In this document: positions 31,770-40,322 of the stretch, piece by piece
Numbering within the stretch: the stretch's first letter is position 1
Layout of the letters: each line of letters opens with the position of its first letter
Program-made: the position numbers and the translations under genes
The notes under the pieces: generated by a model
The model's database searches: none
Told to the model about the DNA's origin: nothing
What the model saw: the letters and a program-made list of their open reading frames with translations, nothing else
Source of the DNA: a virus
IMG/VR virus record: IMGVR_UViG_3300045738_000513
Coordinates: 1-42,928 of that record
Direction: 5' to 3' (one strand)
DNA length: 42,928 bases

Positions 31770-34700
31770 ATGGCAGCCAAGCGGAAACTCACTCTGGCCG
31801 ACATCCAGTCCGCAGGTGACAAGCGGCGCATCGACCCTCAAGGCCACGTCCGACCAGCCTACGAGCGTATCCGTCCCCAGCGGTTCCAGCCTGAACGGCA
31901 GTTGCTCGACTTCCGGGGGCTGTCTAAGACGATCAATCAAGCAGCGAAGGCTGTGGGGCAGTATCAGGCTGCGCAGGAGGCCGAGGATGATGCCTCCAAA
32001 CGTCTCTCCAAGTACTATGAGCGGAGCGACGAGACCGTAGAGGATCTTGCAGCGGAGGACGGCCCCATCCGGTTCCTTGAGGGACCAGAACCGGTCTATC
32101 ACGACGACCCCCACCGAGACCCAGTCCTGGGACAACCAGGGATCTCGGCGGAACCACCCGATACTACGCCCCCGCATCTGCGCGAAACCAAGGAAGAGAT
32201 CAGCGATGCTGGGCGCGTGGGGGTCATCTCCCCACTCAGGATGCCCCTGCTGGACAGGGCCGTGGGCAAGGCGCAGGCTGAGGCCGCTGCTTACGCCATC
32301 TACGAAACGATGCGGAATGACGACCTTGGGGAGATGACCAGGGGTGTGTTCCGCAACGGCGAGTATGTCCCCAACGTGGACTTCAAGACCAGGCTGCGCG
32401 AGCGCGTGCAGCAGATGTGGAAACTTCACCCGGAACTGGATCCGAGATCCTCTGAGGCAGACCCCGCCGCTATTAGAATTTTCGCACACTACCTCCCACA
32501 GTACGAGCGCGACTTGTCTGACCGGGTGTGGAAGGATCTGGAGAAGAACAAACTCGCCCAGTATAAGGTTGAGATCGTCCGTGGTCTGCACGTCAGACTG
32601 GACGCGGGCATGGATGTCTCGACGACCACCTACACCGATCTTAGTACGCTCCAGTTGTACACACAGGGCCAGAAGGCACTGGGAGGGAGAGAACGTCCCG
32701 CGCTGGAAGTCATCAACGATCAGATGGTTGCGTCCGCGAGCAAGTGGATTGCCGACAACCGGCTGGGGTTCAAGGGCGACATCGTTGAGGTGTACGCCAA
32801 GGGCATCGTCGGCAAGGCGCGGCAGATCGAAGCCAAGTATCACGACAACCCCGATGAGTTGGAGTCGCAACTACGCCAACTCCTTGAGGTGTCGAGACAG
32901 GTGGTGGTAGGCCCCAAGGGGGAGTTGGCAGGCGATGACCCCCGCTTCGATGCAGCCGAGGATCTGCTCGACGAGATGCTGCGCAAGGCAGAGGCCACCG
33001 GGGTTGGCGACAACCGTGGGGCCGAGTGGCGTAGACACATTACCGACATGCCTATTTGGGGTAAAGTGTTCGACGCGCTGGAGGACAAGGACGCCTTGGC
33101 TCTGGCAGCCCTGGAGAAGGAGTTCAGGAAGTCGGCTCGGTCTGAAGCTGCGAAACTCAACCTCGGGCAGGGCCGGAAGTTTGACAACTTTATGAGGCAG
33201 GCCCGAATCACTTGGCGCAATCAGGCCACTCCGTTTGGCCACGAAACCACCCGCGCAGCGATCTCTGATTTCTCTGTCAACGCTGTCGCACGCATGGCGC
33301 AGCAGGACGTGAAGGTCGCACGCGATTACATGAACCAACTGTTCGATGCTGGGGCTATCAACATAAAGGGCTTGGAAGCAGCCGAGGCGATCCTTGGCAG
33401 CGTGGGCGCGTCGAACACGGTGCTCAACAACGATGCGCGCTACAAGGGGTTCTTCAACGGCATGAGCACCCGTCGCGATAAATACGGAGGGCTCGGAATC
33501 TCTGACCGGATGACACGTCCAGTGCTGGAGGAACACCGTCAGGCCGAGGCCGACATACGCCAAGAGGCGGCAAGCATTTTTCATCAGGCCAAGGCGTCGG
33601 GCGATGATGGCCTCTCCGCAGTACGTGAGTCCATGGCGACAGGACTTCTGAAGGCACTACGGGACGACGCGGACAGACCGATCAACGAGTTCAATGACAC
33701 CCGGCAGAAGCTCATCGAGGAACTGCTGGACCGGAAGTCCAAGGGGCAGCGTGTCGCACCGGGTGAGGTGGCCAAGTACCGCGAGGGCATCGGCGTGCAG
33801 TCACGCACCCTGATCGAGGACATCAACAAACTGACAAGCGAGGGCGTGGTCTTCTACTCGGACAAGGTCACTGCCCCTGCCGGTGATGCGTTGGTGAAGG
33901 CGTTGGATGTCGCCATCACTGAATTCGTGGACGGCAAATATGACCCTAAACTCACGATTGACCCTGATAAGAAGGCCAGAGAGTTAGCGTACATGCGTGC
34001 CAAGATGCCTCCCCTGTTCCGCAAGGCACGAATCGCGAGCAACAAGAAGCAGTTCGGCAAGGGCTCTGAGGCGTTTCGCAGCGAGCTTATAGAGCGTTGG
34101 AAGAAGGACCTTGACGAGATCAAGAAGCAGATGCCCGAGGTCTACAAGCAGAACAACGTGTCCGACAAATCCGCGCTGGCGATGCTCGAGGCAGAAAGGC
34201 TTCTCAATGAGACCAGCCACAAGGGGAATACCAGGGACACGATGGAGAAGAAGTCTGCTGCCTCCATGACAGGCACAGTCTCTCCCCTAGACCCACAGTT
34301 GCGTGGGCTGATCGATGGCAAGGCGTGGGGGCGACACCGGTCGAGAGCCAAATACGGGACGGGCGGTACTGCCGAGTGGCACAACTCACTCGGCGTGACG
34401 CTGGTCAAGATCGGCAGCATCCCGGCTGGCGGCGAGAAGTTCCGCAATCAACTGCGTTACGAGGCGTTGCAGATGTCGGGCAAGGTGTTCATCACCGACA
34501 TCGAGGGCGCGAAGGATGCGTCCTTCACGGTCAGGATGCCGATACCGGATGAGGATGTGGGGAGACCGGTCGGCGTATCTCAGAAGCACGGACAAGCGTG
34601 GGATGAGCGGTTTCATTTCCTGACCGAGCCCATCACCTTCTCGGTCGCCGACCTGAACCTCAAGCACAGCCTCGGTGCCATGTTCAAGTCGCGGGCTGAC

Positions 34701-35249
34701 ATGGAAGAGTTCACATCGGACGGCGACCGCTTCGCAGCACTGTCTGAGAAACTGGGGTTCGGCAAGTGGGATCCGGCGAAGAACCCATCTTTAGACCCTG
34801 ATGTCATTCGCTGGAAGAAGATCCAAGGCAAACTTATTGACCAGCACCCGAAGGGCTACCTACAGGACAACGCCCCGCATGGTAAGCCGAAGCCGAAGCC
34901 CGTTCTACAGAAGGAGATGACGGCGGATCTGACACCTGAACAGTCGGCTTCGATTAGTCGCCGCAAAGCCCGCGAGGAAATGCGCAAGGAGCACAAGGGG
35001 AAACACGCCGACGACGACCCGAACGTGCGTAGGCGGATGCGCCAGGGACTTATCGACCTGAAGAAACTCAAGCCAAAACCGAAGGCGAAGCCGAAGCCGA
35101 AGAAGGCAGCAGAGCCGCCGAAGAAGAAGATCGAGGACCCGGCAGACAGGGATCAATTCGGGCGCACCCGCATGGAGCAAGTAGAAGAGAAACTCAAGCA
35201 ATTCGAGCGGCTCGAACGCGAGCGTCAGAAGAAGGGGAAAGGTAAATGA
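31770..35249 (+). CDS. Internal virion protein, T7 gp15-like
   Basis: This 1159-residue protein begins at the base after the gp14-like stop. It is largely helical and charged, with no membrane segment. The N-terminal region has LLDFRGLSKTINQAAKAVGQ, of a type found at the start of podovirus gp15 homologues. T7 gp15 has 747 residues, so this is clearly longer. The last ~110 residues are Lys/Pro-rich (KKLKPKPKAKPKPKK, then PPKKKIEDP) and end in a charged helix, a feature T7 gp15 lacks. It would form part of the tube that carries DNA across the envelope. The assignment rests on order and general architecture. Confidence 0.75.
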   Translation: MAAKRKLTLADIQSAGDKRRIDPQGHVRPAYERIRPQRFQPERQLLDFRGLSKTINQAAKAVGQYQAAQEAEDDASKRLSKYYERSDETVEDLAAEDGPIRFLEGPEPVYHDDPHRDPVLGQPGISAEPPDTTPPHLRETKEEISDAGRVGVISPLRMPLLDRAVGKAQAEAAAYAIYETMRNDDLGEMTRGVFRNGEYVPNVDFKTRLRERVQQMWKLHPELDPRSSEADPAAIRIFAHYLPQYERDLSDRVWKDLEKNKLAQYKVEIVRGLHVRLDAGMDVSTTTYTDLSTLQLYTQGQKALGGRERPALEVINDQMVASASKWIADNRLGFKGDIVEVYAKGIVGKARQIEAKYHDNPDELESQLRQLLEVSRQVVVGPKGELAGDDPRFDAAEDLLDEMLRKAEATGVGDNRGAEWRRHITDMPIWGKVFDALEDKDALALAALEKEFRKSARSEAAKLNLGQGRKFDNFMRQARITWRNQATPFGHETTRAAISDFSVNAVARMAQQDVKVARDYMNQLFDAGAINIKGLEAAEAILGSVGASNTVLNNDARYKGFFNGMSTRRDKYGGLGISDRMTRPVLEEHRQAEADIRQEAASIFHQAKASGDDGLSAVRESMATGLLKALRDDADRPINEFNDTRQKLIEELLDRKSKGQRVAPGEVAKYREGIGVQSRTLIEDINKLTSEGVVFYSDKVTAPAGDALVKALDVAITEFVDGKYDPKLTIDPDKKARELAYMRAKMPPLFRKARIASNKKQFGKGSEAFRSELIERWKKDLDEIKKQMPEVYKQNNVSDKSALAMLEAERLLNETSHKGNTRDTMEKKSAASMTGTVSPLDPQLRGLIDGKAWGRHRSRAKYGTGGTAEWHNSLGVTLVKIGSIPAGGEKFRNQLRYEALQMSGKVFITDIEGAKDASFTVRMPIPDEDVGRPVGVSQKHGQAWDERFHFLTEPITFSVADLNLKHSLGAMFKSRADMEEFTSDGDRFAALSEKLGFGKWDPAKNPSLDPDVIRWKKIQGKLIDQHPKGYLQDNAPHGKPKPKPVLQKEMTADLTPEQSASISRRKAREEMRKEHKGKHADDDPNVRRRMRQGLIDLKKLKPKPKAKPKPKKAAEPPKKKIEDPADRDQFGRTRMEQVEEKLKQFERLERERQKKGKGK

Positions 35250-38200
35250 CCAAGTTCGACCCCACACCGACCGAGCCATTCGAGCCGTTCCAGCCCCCGC
35301 AGTTTGGCTCGCAGTTCTCACCCGATCCAGCGGAAGTGGAATCCGACTTCACAGTCTGGGATCACGTCTTCGACGTTGGGGCTGCACCCCTTCGCGGCGT
35401 GGAAGGATTCATCAACAGCGTCTACAACTTGGGTGACGCAATCGTCGGTGACGCGCTGCCTGACTGGGACGACGCACGTTTCCTTGGTCACAGCGAGACA
35501 GTCGCGGGCAGTCTGGTGGAGGGCATGGCGCAGTTCCTCACCGGGTTCATCCCGGGCATCGGACTGGCTGGCAAGGCTGGCAAGTTGGCGAGGCTGGGCA
35601 AACTGGGCAAGGGTGCAAAGAAGGCGCACAACACTATGCGCAAGCACTCGGTCGCCTCGCGCATCGGTCGTGACTTGGTGGTCGGTATGGGCACGGACTT
35701 CTTCGCCTACAAGGCACACGAGGCCCGCCTGTCCAACCTGCTCAAGGACAACTTCGATCTCGACAACGCGGTGGTCAACTACCTTGCCGCCGACGCTGAT
35801 GACTCGGAGTTGGAAGGCCGGATCAAGAACCTGCTGGAGGGTGCTGGGCTGGGTGTCGCGGTGGACGCATTCGTGCAGGGCATCAAGGCGATGGCCCGGA
35901 TGAAGGGCGGCAAGATCAAGGGTGTCGAGACCGGTGATCCCGAGGCGGGGGTGGTGGGTGACCCGATGAAGGGCGTGGATCACGATTTTAACGACGTATC
36001 CCTAGTGACCGACAAGATGAGGGCCAAGGACCAGCAGGAGGCGATGGATCAGGTCTTGCCCGAGTTTCGTCCCGATGACGCTGCAGCCAAGCGGGTGACC
36101 GAAGAAGATGAACTGATCGAACTGACCAAGACCGCCAAGAAGGCGGGGGGTGTCTACTCCGTCGAGATCGAGGGGAACACCTACAAGTTCTACAGGGACG
36201 TGGCCTTGCGGGTCTGGCGCATGGCTGACACGGACGAGATCCTCACCCTGCGGGACAAGTCCAAGGCCCACGCTGTCGCCGAACTACGGGACAGGGCCAA
36301 GGGAGCCGCAGGGGACGCTGTGCTGGACTCCGTGGAGATCAAGAGGCCACGAACGGGTGTGCACGAACCGAATATCACAGCGGCACTGGACGCCTTGAGG
36401 CGGGTGCAGCAGATCGAGGACGCGGGTGGGCAGGCCACCAACCCTCGCCATCCAGACGGTGCGGTGGGTGAGGTGATGGAGACCCACCTGAACCTGTCGA
36501 ACGTGGCCCCCACCGACAAGGGTTGGACAAGTTATGTGCGGGCAGTCGAACAACTCTACGATGAGGCCCGACCGCCCGACGTGGACGCGCAGACCATGAT
36601 CACCATGGACCAGCGTGCCGGTGACGAACTGAAGGATCTCTTGGGAATCCTGTCCGAGGCTGAGATCCCGGAATGGCTGGCCAAGGATCTGGAGTTCCGC
36701 AAGGCTGGTGAGGATGTCTTGGCAGAGGCACGGCGGGCCAGCAACAAGAAGCGGGCTTGGGTCAAGGTTCTGAAAGAGGTGGCTCGAGACGCACAGCGCA
36801 AGGCCACCGAAGCATTGGGTGCTGCGCCCGAGGTGGCTGGCGAGGCGCGAGTGGTCTACGCCATAGCGATGGACCGTCTGGAATCAGCAACCAGAACGGT
36901 GCGAGGACTTGGTGCCATCTCGGGTCGCGACCTGGTCATGCACAAGGCAGGGTTCGTGGGGGCAGCACGCCTTCAGGTTCTCGCTAGGCGTGCTTACCAA
37001 GGTGGTCCTGGGGCCAAGAAGTTCGACGAGTTGATGCGGCAAACGGCACACATGCCGGAAGAGTCTGGCATCATCGAACTGGCGAAGAAGGCGCACCGGT
37101 CCCCCACGCCCTTCGACGCACTGATCGAGTTCTGGCTGTCAGCCATCCTGAGCAGTGGTCGTACCTTCGCCATCAACCCCATCTCCAACGGGATGGTGGC
37201 CATGTACCGCCCGTTTGAGAAGTTGGTCGGGGCTGGGCTGGCTGGGAATCTCCCCGGCATGAAGCAGGCGATGTCCGACTACTCAAACATGATCAACAAC
37301 TTCTGGTCGGCGATGCGCGTCGGCTTCGCGGACATGAGGGCGGGGCATGGAAGGTTCCTTGGCGGCAGTAAGTACGAAGACGTGAGCGGCCCGCAGAAGG
37401 CGATGGTCGCTGACACTTTCGGGTTGTCGGACACGTCGGTCGCAGGACGCCTGATCAACACGCTGGGCAAGATGCGCTACTCGGGTGCAATTCTGACCGG
37501 GCAGGACAGCTTCGCGAAGTACCTGTCGTTCCACGTCAACGCTGAGAACCTGTTGCGACGGGTGCACCTCGAGCGACAGATCGACCAAGGGGTGCCCATG
37601 GATCCAGAGGCGGCTGCCACATGGGCGTCGAAGAAGGTCAAGGAGTTGACGTACGACAATCAGGTCATCAACGAGACCGTGCTGAATCAGAAGCACATGG
37701 ACGAGTTGAACCCTGACGACTTCGTCAACGATAATGAGATGATGGATGAGGCGAAGCGACTTGCCTCGGAAGAGTGGAACAGTGAGGACTCGCTACTGAT
37801 GCGCCTCGTCAACCAGAACGCAGGGACCAAAGCCAAGATCGACACCTACACCAACCCGTTGAGTCGCGACGGTAGAGTTATCGAGCGTTCAGGCGCATTA
37901 GCGCAGGACTGGGCACAGTCGGTATCTATCGCCAAGTTCTTCATCCCGTTCATCCGCACCCCCACCAACCTGTTGACGTGGGCAGCGGACCGTACGACTG
38001 ATCCACTGTTGGGGATGATGCGGATTTGGTGGAGTAAAGTAGTTGGTGGGAGGGTCCACTCGATGCTTGGTGATGGTGCACTGGGCAAGGCTGCCACTGC
38101 GATGAGGAAGGGCGACTTGGGCGCAGGCGCGGCGTTCATGGAGATGCCCAACGTCAACAGGATGCGCAGCAAGTTCCTCAATGACATACTAGGCAACGTG

Positions 38201-39361
38201 GATCTGCCCCCGGGGGTGCTTCCGACATCTGCCGAGGGCAGGGCCGCGATCAAGTTGGCACGCGAAGAGGCCATGGGGCGACTGACTGTGGGGCTTGGTG
38301 GGTTCTCTACGTTGCTCGCAGCAGCCGCATTGGTGAACGACAACCAAGACACGGTCCACCTGACTGGTCGTGGTCCAACGGACAGGGAGCAGCGTGCTCT
38401 GCTGCAGGCCACTGGGTGGCAGCCCTACTCGATTTTCATTCCCGAAGTGGGCTCATCAAAGGGCAAATACGTGGAATACCGCCGCCTCGACCCCTTCGCA
38501 ACCTTGCTGGGCACCATCGCGGACATGGTGACCATCGGTCAGTACCTCCATAACGATGACGCGGGTGTAGCTGAAGACTTGTCCTTGGCTGTCGTCGGTT
38601 CGATTATGAATAATGCCACGAACAAATCCTACATGACGGGGTTCAAGTCCGTCCTTGAGATCCTTCTCGATGGTGGTGGCAACAAGTTCGCCCGGTGGTG
38701 GCCGAAGTTAGCTGCTTCTTTCATACCGGTAGGTATTTCGGAGGCGGCGCACGCCCTGGCTGGCGACGACGACCCCTACATGCGCGAGGTGCGTGGGTTC
38801 ACCGACGCGGTCATGGACAAGTTGATCCCCTACCACGGGTCCGTTGACCCGCAGCGCAACTTCCTCGGCGATGAGGTACGGCGGATCAAGTCCATGGGCT
38901 ACTCGACCTTTGGTTCAATCGCCAACATGACGGTGCCCATGGCGTTCTCCGAGGTGTCGGACGATCTGATTATGACCGAGATCGCCAAGCTGCAGCACTC
39001 CTTCACCCCACCCAAGCCGAACCGTGGGGGGGTGGACCTCCGCTCCTTCAGGAACGAGAAGGGCCAGTCGGCCTACGACCGGATGCTGGAACTGCGCAAG
39101 GACACCAAGATCGGGGGCAAGACCATCCGCCGTGCGCTGCGTGATTTGATGCGGTCCCGTCGCTATCAGGCGATGGACCCCACATCCAGTATGGAGGTAG
39201 GCTCCCCCCGCATCCTAGAGATCCGCCGCATCGTGGGGCGCTTCGATACAGCAGCGTCCCGACTGATGATGAGAGAGTTCCCCGAAGTATCCAAGAAGTC
39301 CATTGAAGTCCGACAGGAAGTCATCCGGGCCAAGTTCTCCGAACTGCAGAAGGTGAGATAG
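35246..39361 (+). CDS. Internal virion protein, T7 gp16-like
   Basis: The 1371-residue protein is close to T7 gp16 (1318). A Pro/Phe-rich start (PTEPFEPFQPPQFGSQF) is followed by a hydrophobic and Gly-rich segment (TGFIPGIGLAGKAGKLARLG). ISNGMVAMYRPFEKLVGAGL, IAKFFIPFIRTPTNLLTWAA and GGFSTLLAAAALVNDNQD mark hydrophobic core regions. MRSRRYQAMDPTS begins the conserved end. I could not find the soluble lytic transglycosylase motif that T7 gp16 carries at its N-terminus. It is ATGA-coupled to the gp15-like gene. Confidence 0.8.
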   Translation: MTKFDPTPTEPFEPFQPPQFGSQFSPDPAEVESDFTVWDHVFDVGAAPLRGVEGFINSVYNLGDAIVGDALPDWDDARFLGHSETVAGSLVEGMAQFLTGFIPGIGLAGKAGKLARLGKLGKGAKKAHNTMRKHSVASRIGRDLVVGMGTDFFAYKAHEARLSNLLKDNFDLDNAVVNYLAADADDSELEGRIKNLLEGAGLGVAVDAFVQGIKAMARMKGGKIKGVETGDPEAGVVGDPMKGVDHDFNDVSLVTDKMRAKDQQEAMDQVLPEFRPDDAAAKRVTEEDELIELTKTAKKAGGVYSVEIEGNTYKFYRDVALRVWRMADTDEILTLRDKSKAHAVAELRDRAKGAAGDAVLDSVEIKRPRTGVHEPNITAALDALRRVQQIEDAGGQATNPRHPDGAVGEVMETHLNLSNVAPTDKGWTSYVRAVEQLYDEARPPDVDAQTMITMDQRAGDELKDLLGILSEAEIPEWLAKDLEFRKAGEDVLAEARRASNKKRAWVKVLKEVARDAQRKATEALGAAPEVAGEARVVYAIAMDRLESATRTVRGLGAISGRDLVMHKAGFVGAARLQVLARRAYQGGPGAKKFDELMRQTAHMPEESGIIELAKKAHRSPTPFDALIEFWLSAILSSGRTFAINPISNGMVAMYRPFEKLVGAGLAGNLPGMKQAMSDYSNMINNFWSAMRVGFADMRAGHGRFLGGSKYEDVSGPQKAMVADTFGLSDTSVAGRLINTLGKMRYSGAILTGQDSFAKYLSFHVNAENLLRRVHLERQIDQGVPMDPEAAATWASKKVKELTYDNQVINETVLNQKHMDELNPDDFVNDNEMMDEAKRLASEEWNSEDSLLMRLVNQNAGTKAKIDTYTNPLSRDGRVIERSGALAQDWAQSVSIAKFFIPFIRTPTNLLTWAADRTTDPLLGMMRIWWSKVVGGRVHSMLGDGALGKAATAMRKGDLGAGAAFMEMPNVNRMRSKFLNDILGNVDLPPGVLPTSAEGRAAIKLAREEAMGRLTVGLGGFSTLLAAAALVNDNQDTVHLTGRGPTDREQRALLQATGWQPYSIFIPEVGSSKGKYVEYRRLDPFATLLGTIADMVTIGQYLHNDDAGVAEDLSLAVVGSIMNNATNKSYMTGFKSVLEILLDGGGNKFARWWPKLAASFIPVGISEAAHALAGDDDPYMREVRGFTDAVMDKLIPYHGSVDPQRNFLGDEVRRIKSMGYSTFGSIANMTVPMAFSEVSDDLIMTEIAKLQHSFTPPKPNRGGVDLRSFRNEKGQSAYDRMLELRKDTKIGGKTIRRALRDLMRSRRYQAMDPTSSMEVGSPRILEIRRIVGRFDTAASRLMMREFPEVSKKSIEVRQEVIRAKFSELQKVR

Positions 39362-39730
39362 ATGCCAGACACCGACAAGAACGCACAGATGAGCTACAAC
39401 GGGAACGGGTCCCAGGACACGTTTCTCATCGACTTCAATGGTGGCTCGGACAAGTTCCTCAACAACACGGACATCATCGTCAAGGTCAGCACCGAGTTCA
39501 AGACGGTCGCGGCAGGCGAGTGGGATTTCGATTCAGCGGGTACCTCCGTCGTGTTCACCACTGGCAATATCCCCCCGGTGGGTGTGCTCAACGTGGTCAT
39601 CACCCGGGAGACTCCACACCCTGCACTTCATGTCACCTTCACAGATAGTGCACCACTGACGGCAGCACAACTGACCCAGTCTTTCCAGCAATCTCTCTAC
39701 TACACCGAAGAGGTGGAGGATCAGACGTAG
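39362..39730 (+). CDS. Tail-fibre adaptor (T7 gp17 N-domain-like)
   Basis: This 122-residue protein starts at the base after the gp16-like stop. SYNGNGSQDTFLIDFNGG and VKVSTEFKTVAAGEWDFDSA, then VFTTGNIPPVGVLNVVITRE, follow the layout of the N-terminal domain of T7 gp17. The end QQSLYYTEEVEDQT matches LQCLYYAEEVDDLI of the protein ending at 704. In T7 this domain is fused to the fibre; here it is a separate short protein, as in phages that use adaptors to attach interchangeable receptor-binding proteins. Confidence 0.8.
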   Translation: MPDTDKNAQMSYNGNGSQDTFLIDFNGGSDKFLNNTDIIVKVSTEFKTVAAGEWDFDSAGTSVVFTTGNIPPVGVLNVVITRETPHPALHVTFTDSAPLTAAQLTQSFQQSLYYTEEVEDQT

Positions 39731-39732
39731 CC

Positions 39733-40134
39733 ATGGCAATGAACAATATCTCCACCGCCGCACGAAACGGTATGTGCAATACACTTGTGGATCTTATCGA
39801 TGTCGGAACAACAGACGCAAACGGTGACTTCACCATCTGGGACGCAGGCTTCGCGGTCGAGTTGGCCAAGTGCGAGTTCGCCAACCCAGCGTTCGGTGCC
39901 TCTGGCGCTTCAAACATCGGCGAAGCCATTGCTGGCACGATAGCGAACGACACAAGCGCAGCCGGTGGTGCCAGCCCAGCAGCCGTGTGCCGCATTCGAG
40001 ACCGCAACAACAGCACCGTCTTTGAAGGCACGGTCGGAACCAGCGGTGCGGACCTCAACCTCAACACGCTGACCATCACGGCATCCGATATCGTGTCGAT
40101 CACAGCGATGACCGTGACGATGCCAGCAGCATGA
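39733..40134 (+). CDS. Phage virion-associated protein (NPAFG group)
   Basis: This 133-residue protein has the recognisable phrases ISTAARNGMCNTLVDLIDVG, CEFANPAFGASGASN and LNLNTLTITASDIVSITA, ending in a VTMPAA-type strand. These belong to a widespread small phage protein group found near tail genes and usually called virion protein; its role is not established. It has beta-rich composition and no cleavage or membrane signals. It starts 2 bases after the adaptor stop and overlaps the next gene by ATGA. Confidence 0.7.
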   Translation: MAMNNISTAARNGMCNTLVDLIDVGTTDANGDFTIWDAGFAVELAKCEFANPAFGASGASNIGEAIAGTIANDTSAAGGASPAAVCRIRDRNNSTVFEGTVGTSGADLNLNTLTITASDIVSITAMTVTMPAA

Positions 40135-40319
40135 GCATGACCAAAGAAGAAGTGGAGGCAGCAATCGTGAAGCTCGACGACAAGATCGACGACGCACGCA
40201 CGAAGCATCAGGGTGCGGCCTTGGACTTGGTGATTGCTGAGATCAACGCCGACATCGATCTACTTCGCCAGGACTGTCCCGAAGCGAGTCGCGTCATCCG
40301 AGGACAATTTAGGAGGTAG
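40131..40319 (+). CDS. Small helical protein of unknown function
   Basis: This is a 62-residue charged, helical protein (TKEEVEAAIVKLDDKIDDAR, then ALDLVIAEINADIDLLRQ), probably a coiled coil. It is coupled to the preceding virion gene by ATGA. Its last codons contain AGGAGG, which is also the SD of the following tail-spike gene. Small tail-assembly or chaperone-like proteins occur in this place, but I recognise no family. Confidence 0.6.
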   Translation: MSMTKEEVEAAIVKLDDKIDDARTKHQGAALDLVIAEINADIDLLRQDCPEASRVIRGQFRR

Positions 40320-40322
40320 CCC

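Noticed and set aside
31206-32870. A 554-codon open frame on the minus strand
   Set aside because: It lies entirely opposite the gp14- and gp15-like genes, has shadow composition (Leu/Val/Arg/Gly/His-rich) and no SD or coupling.
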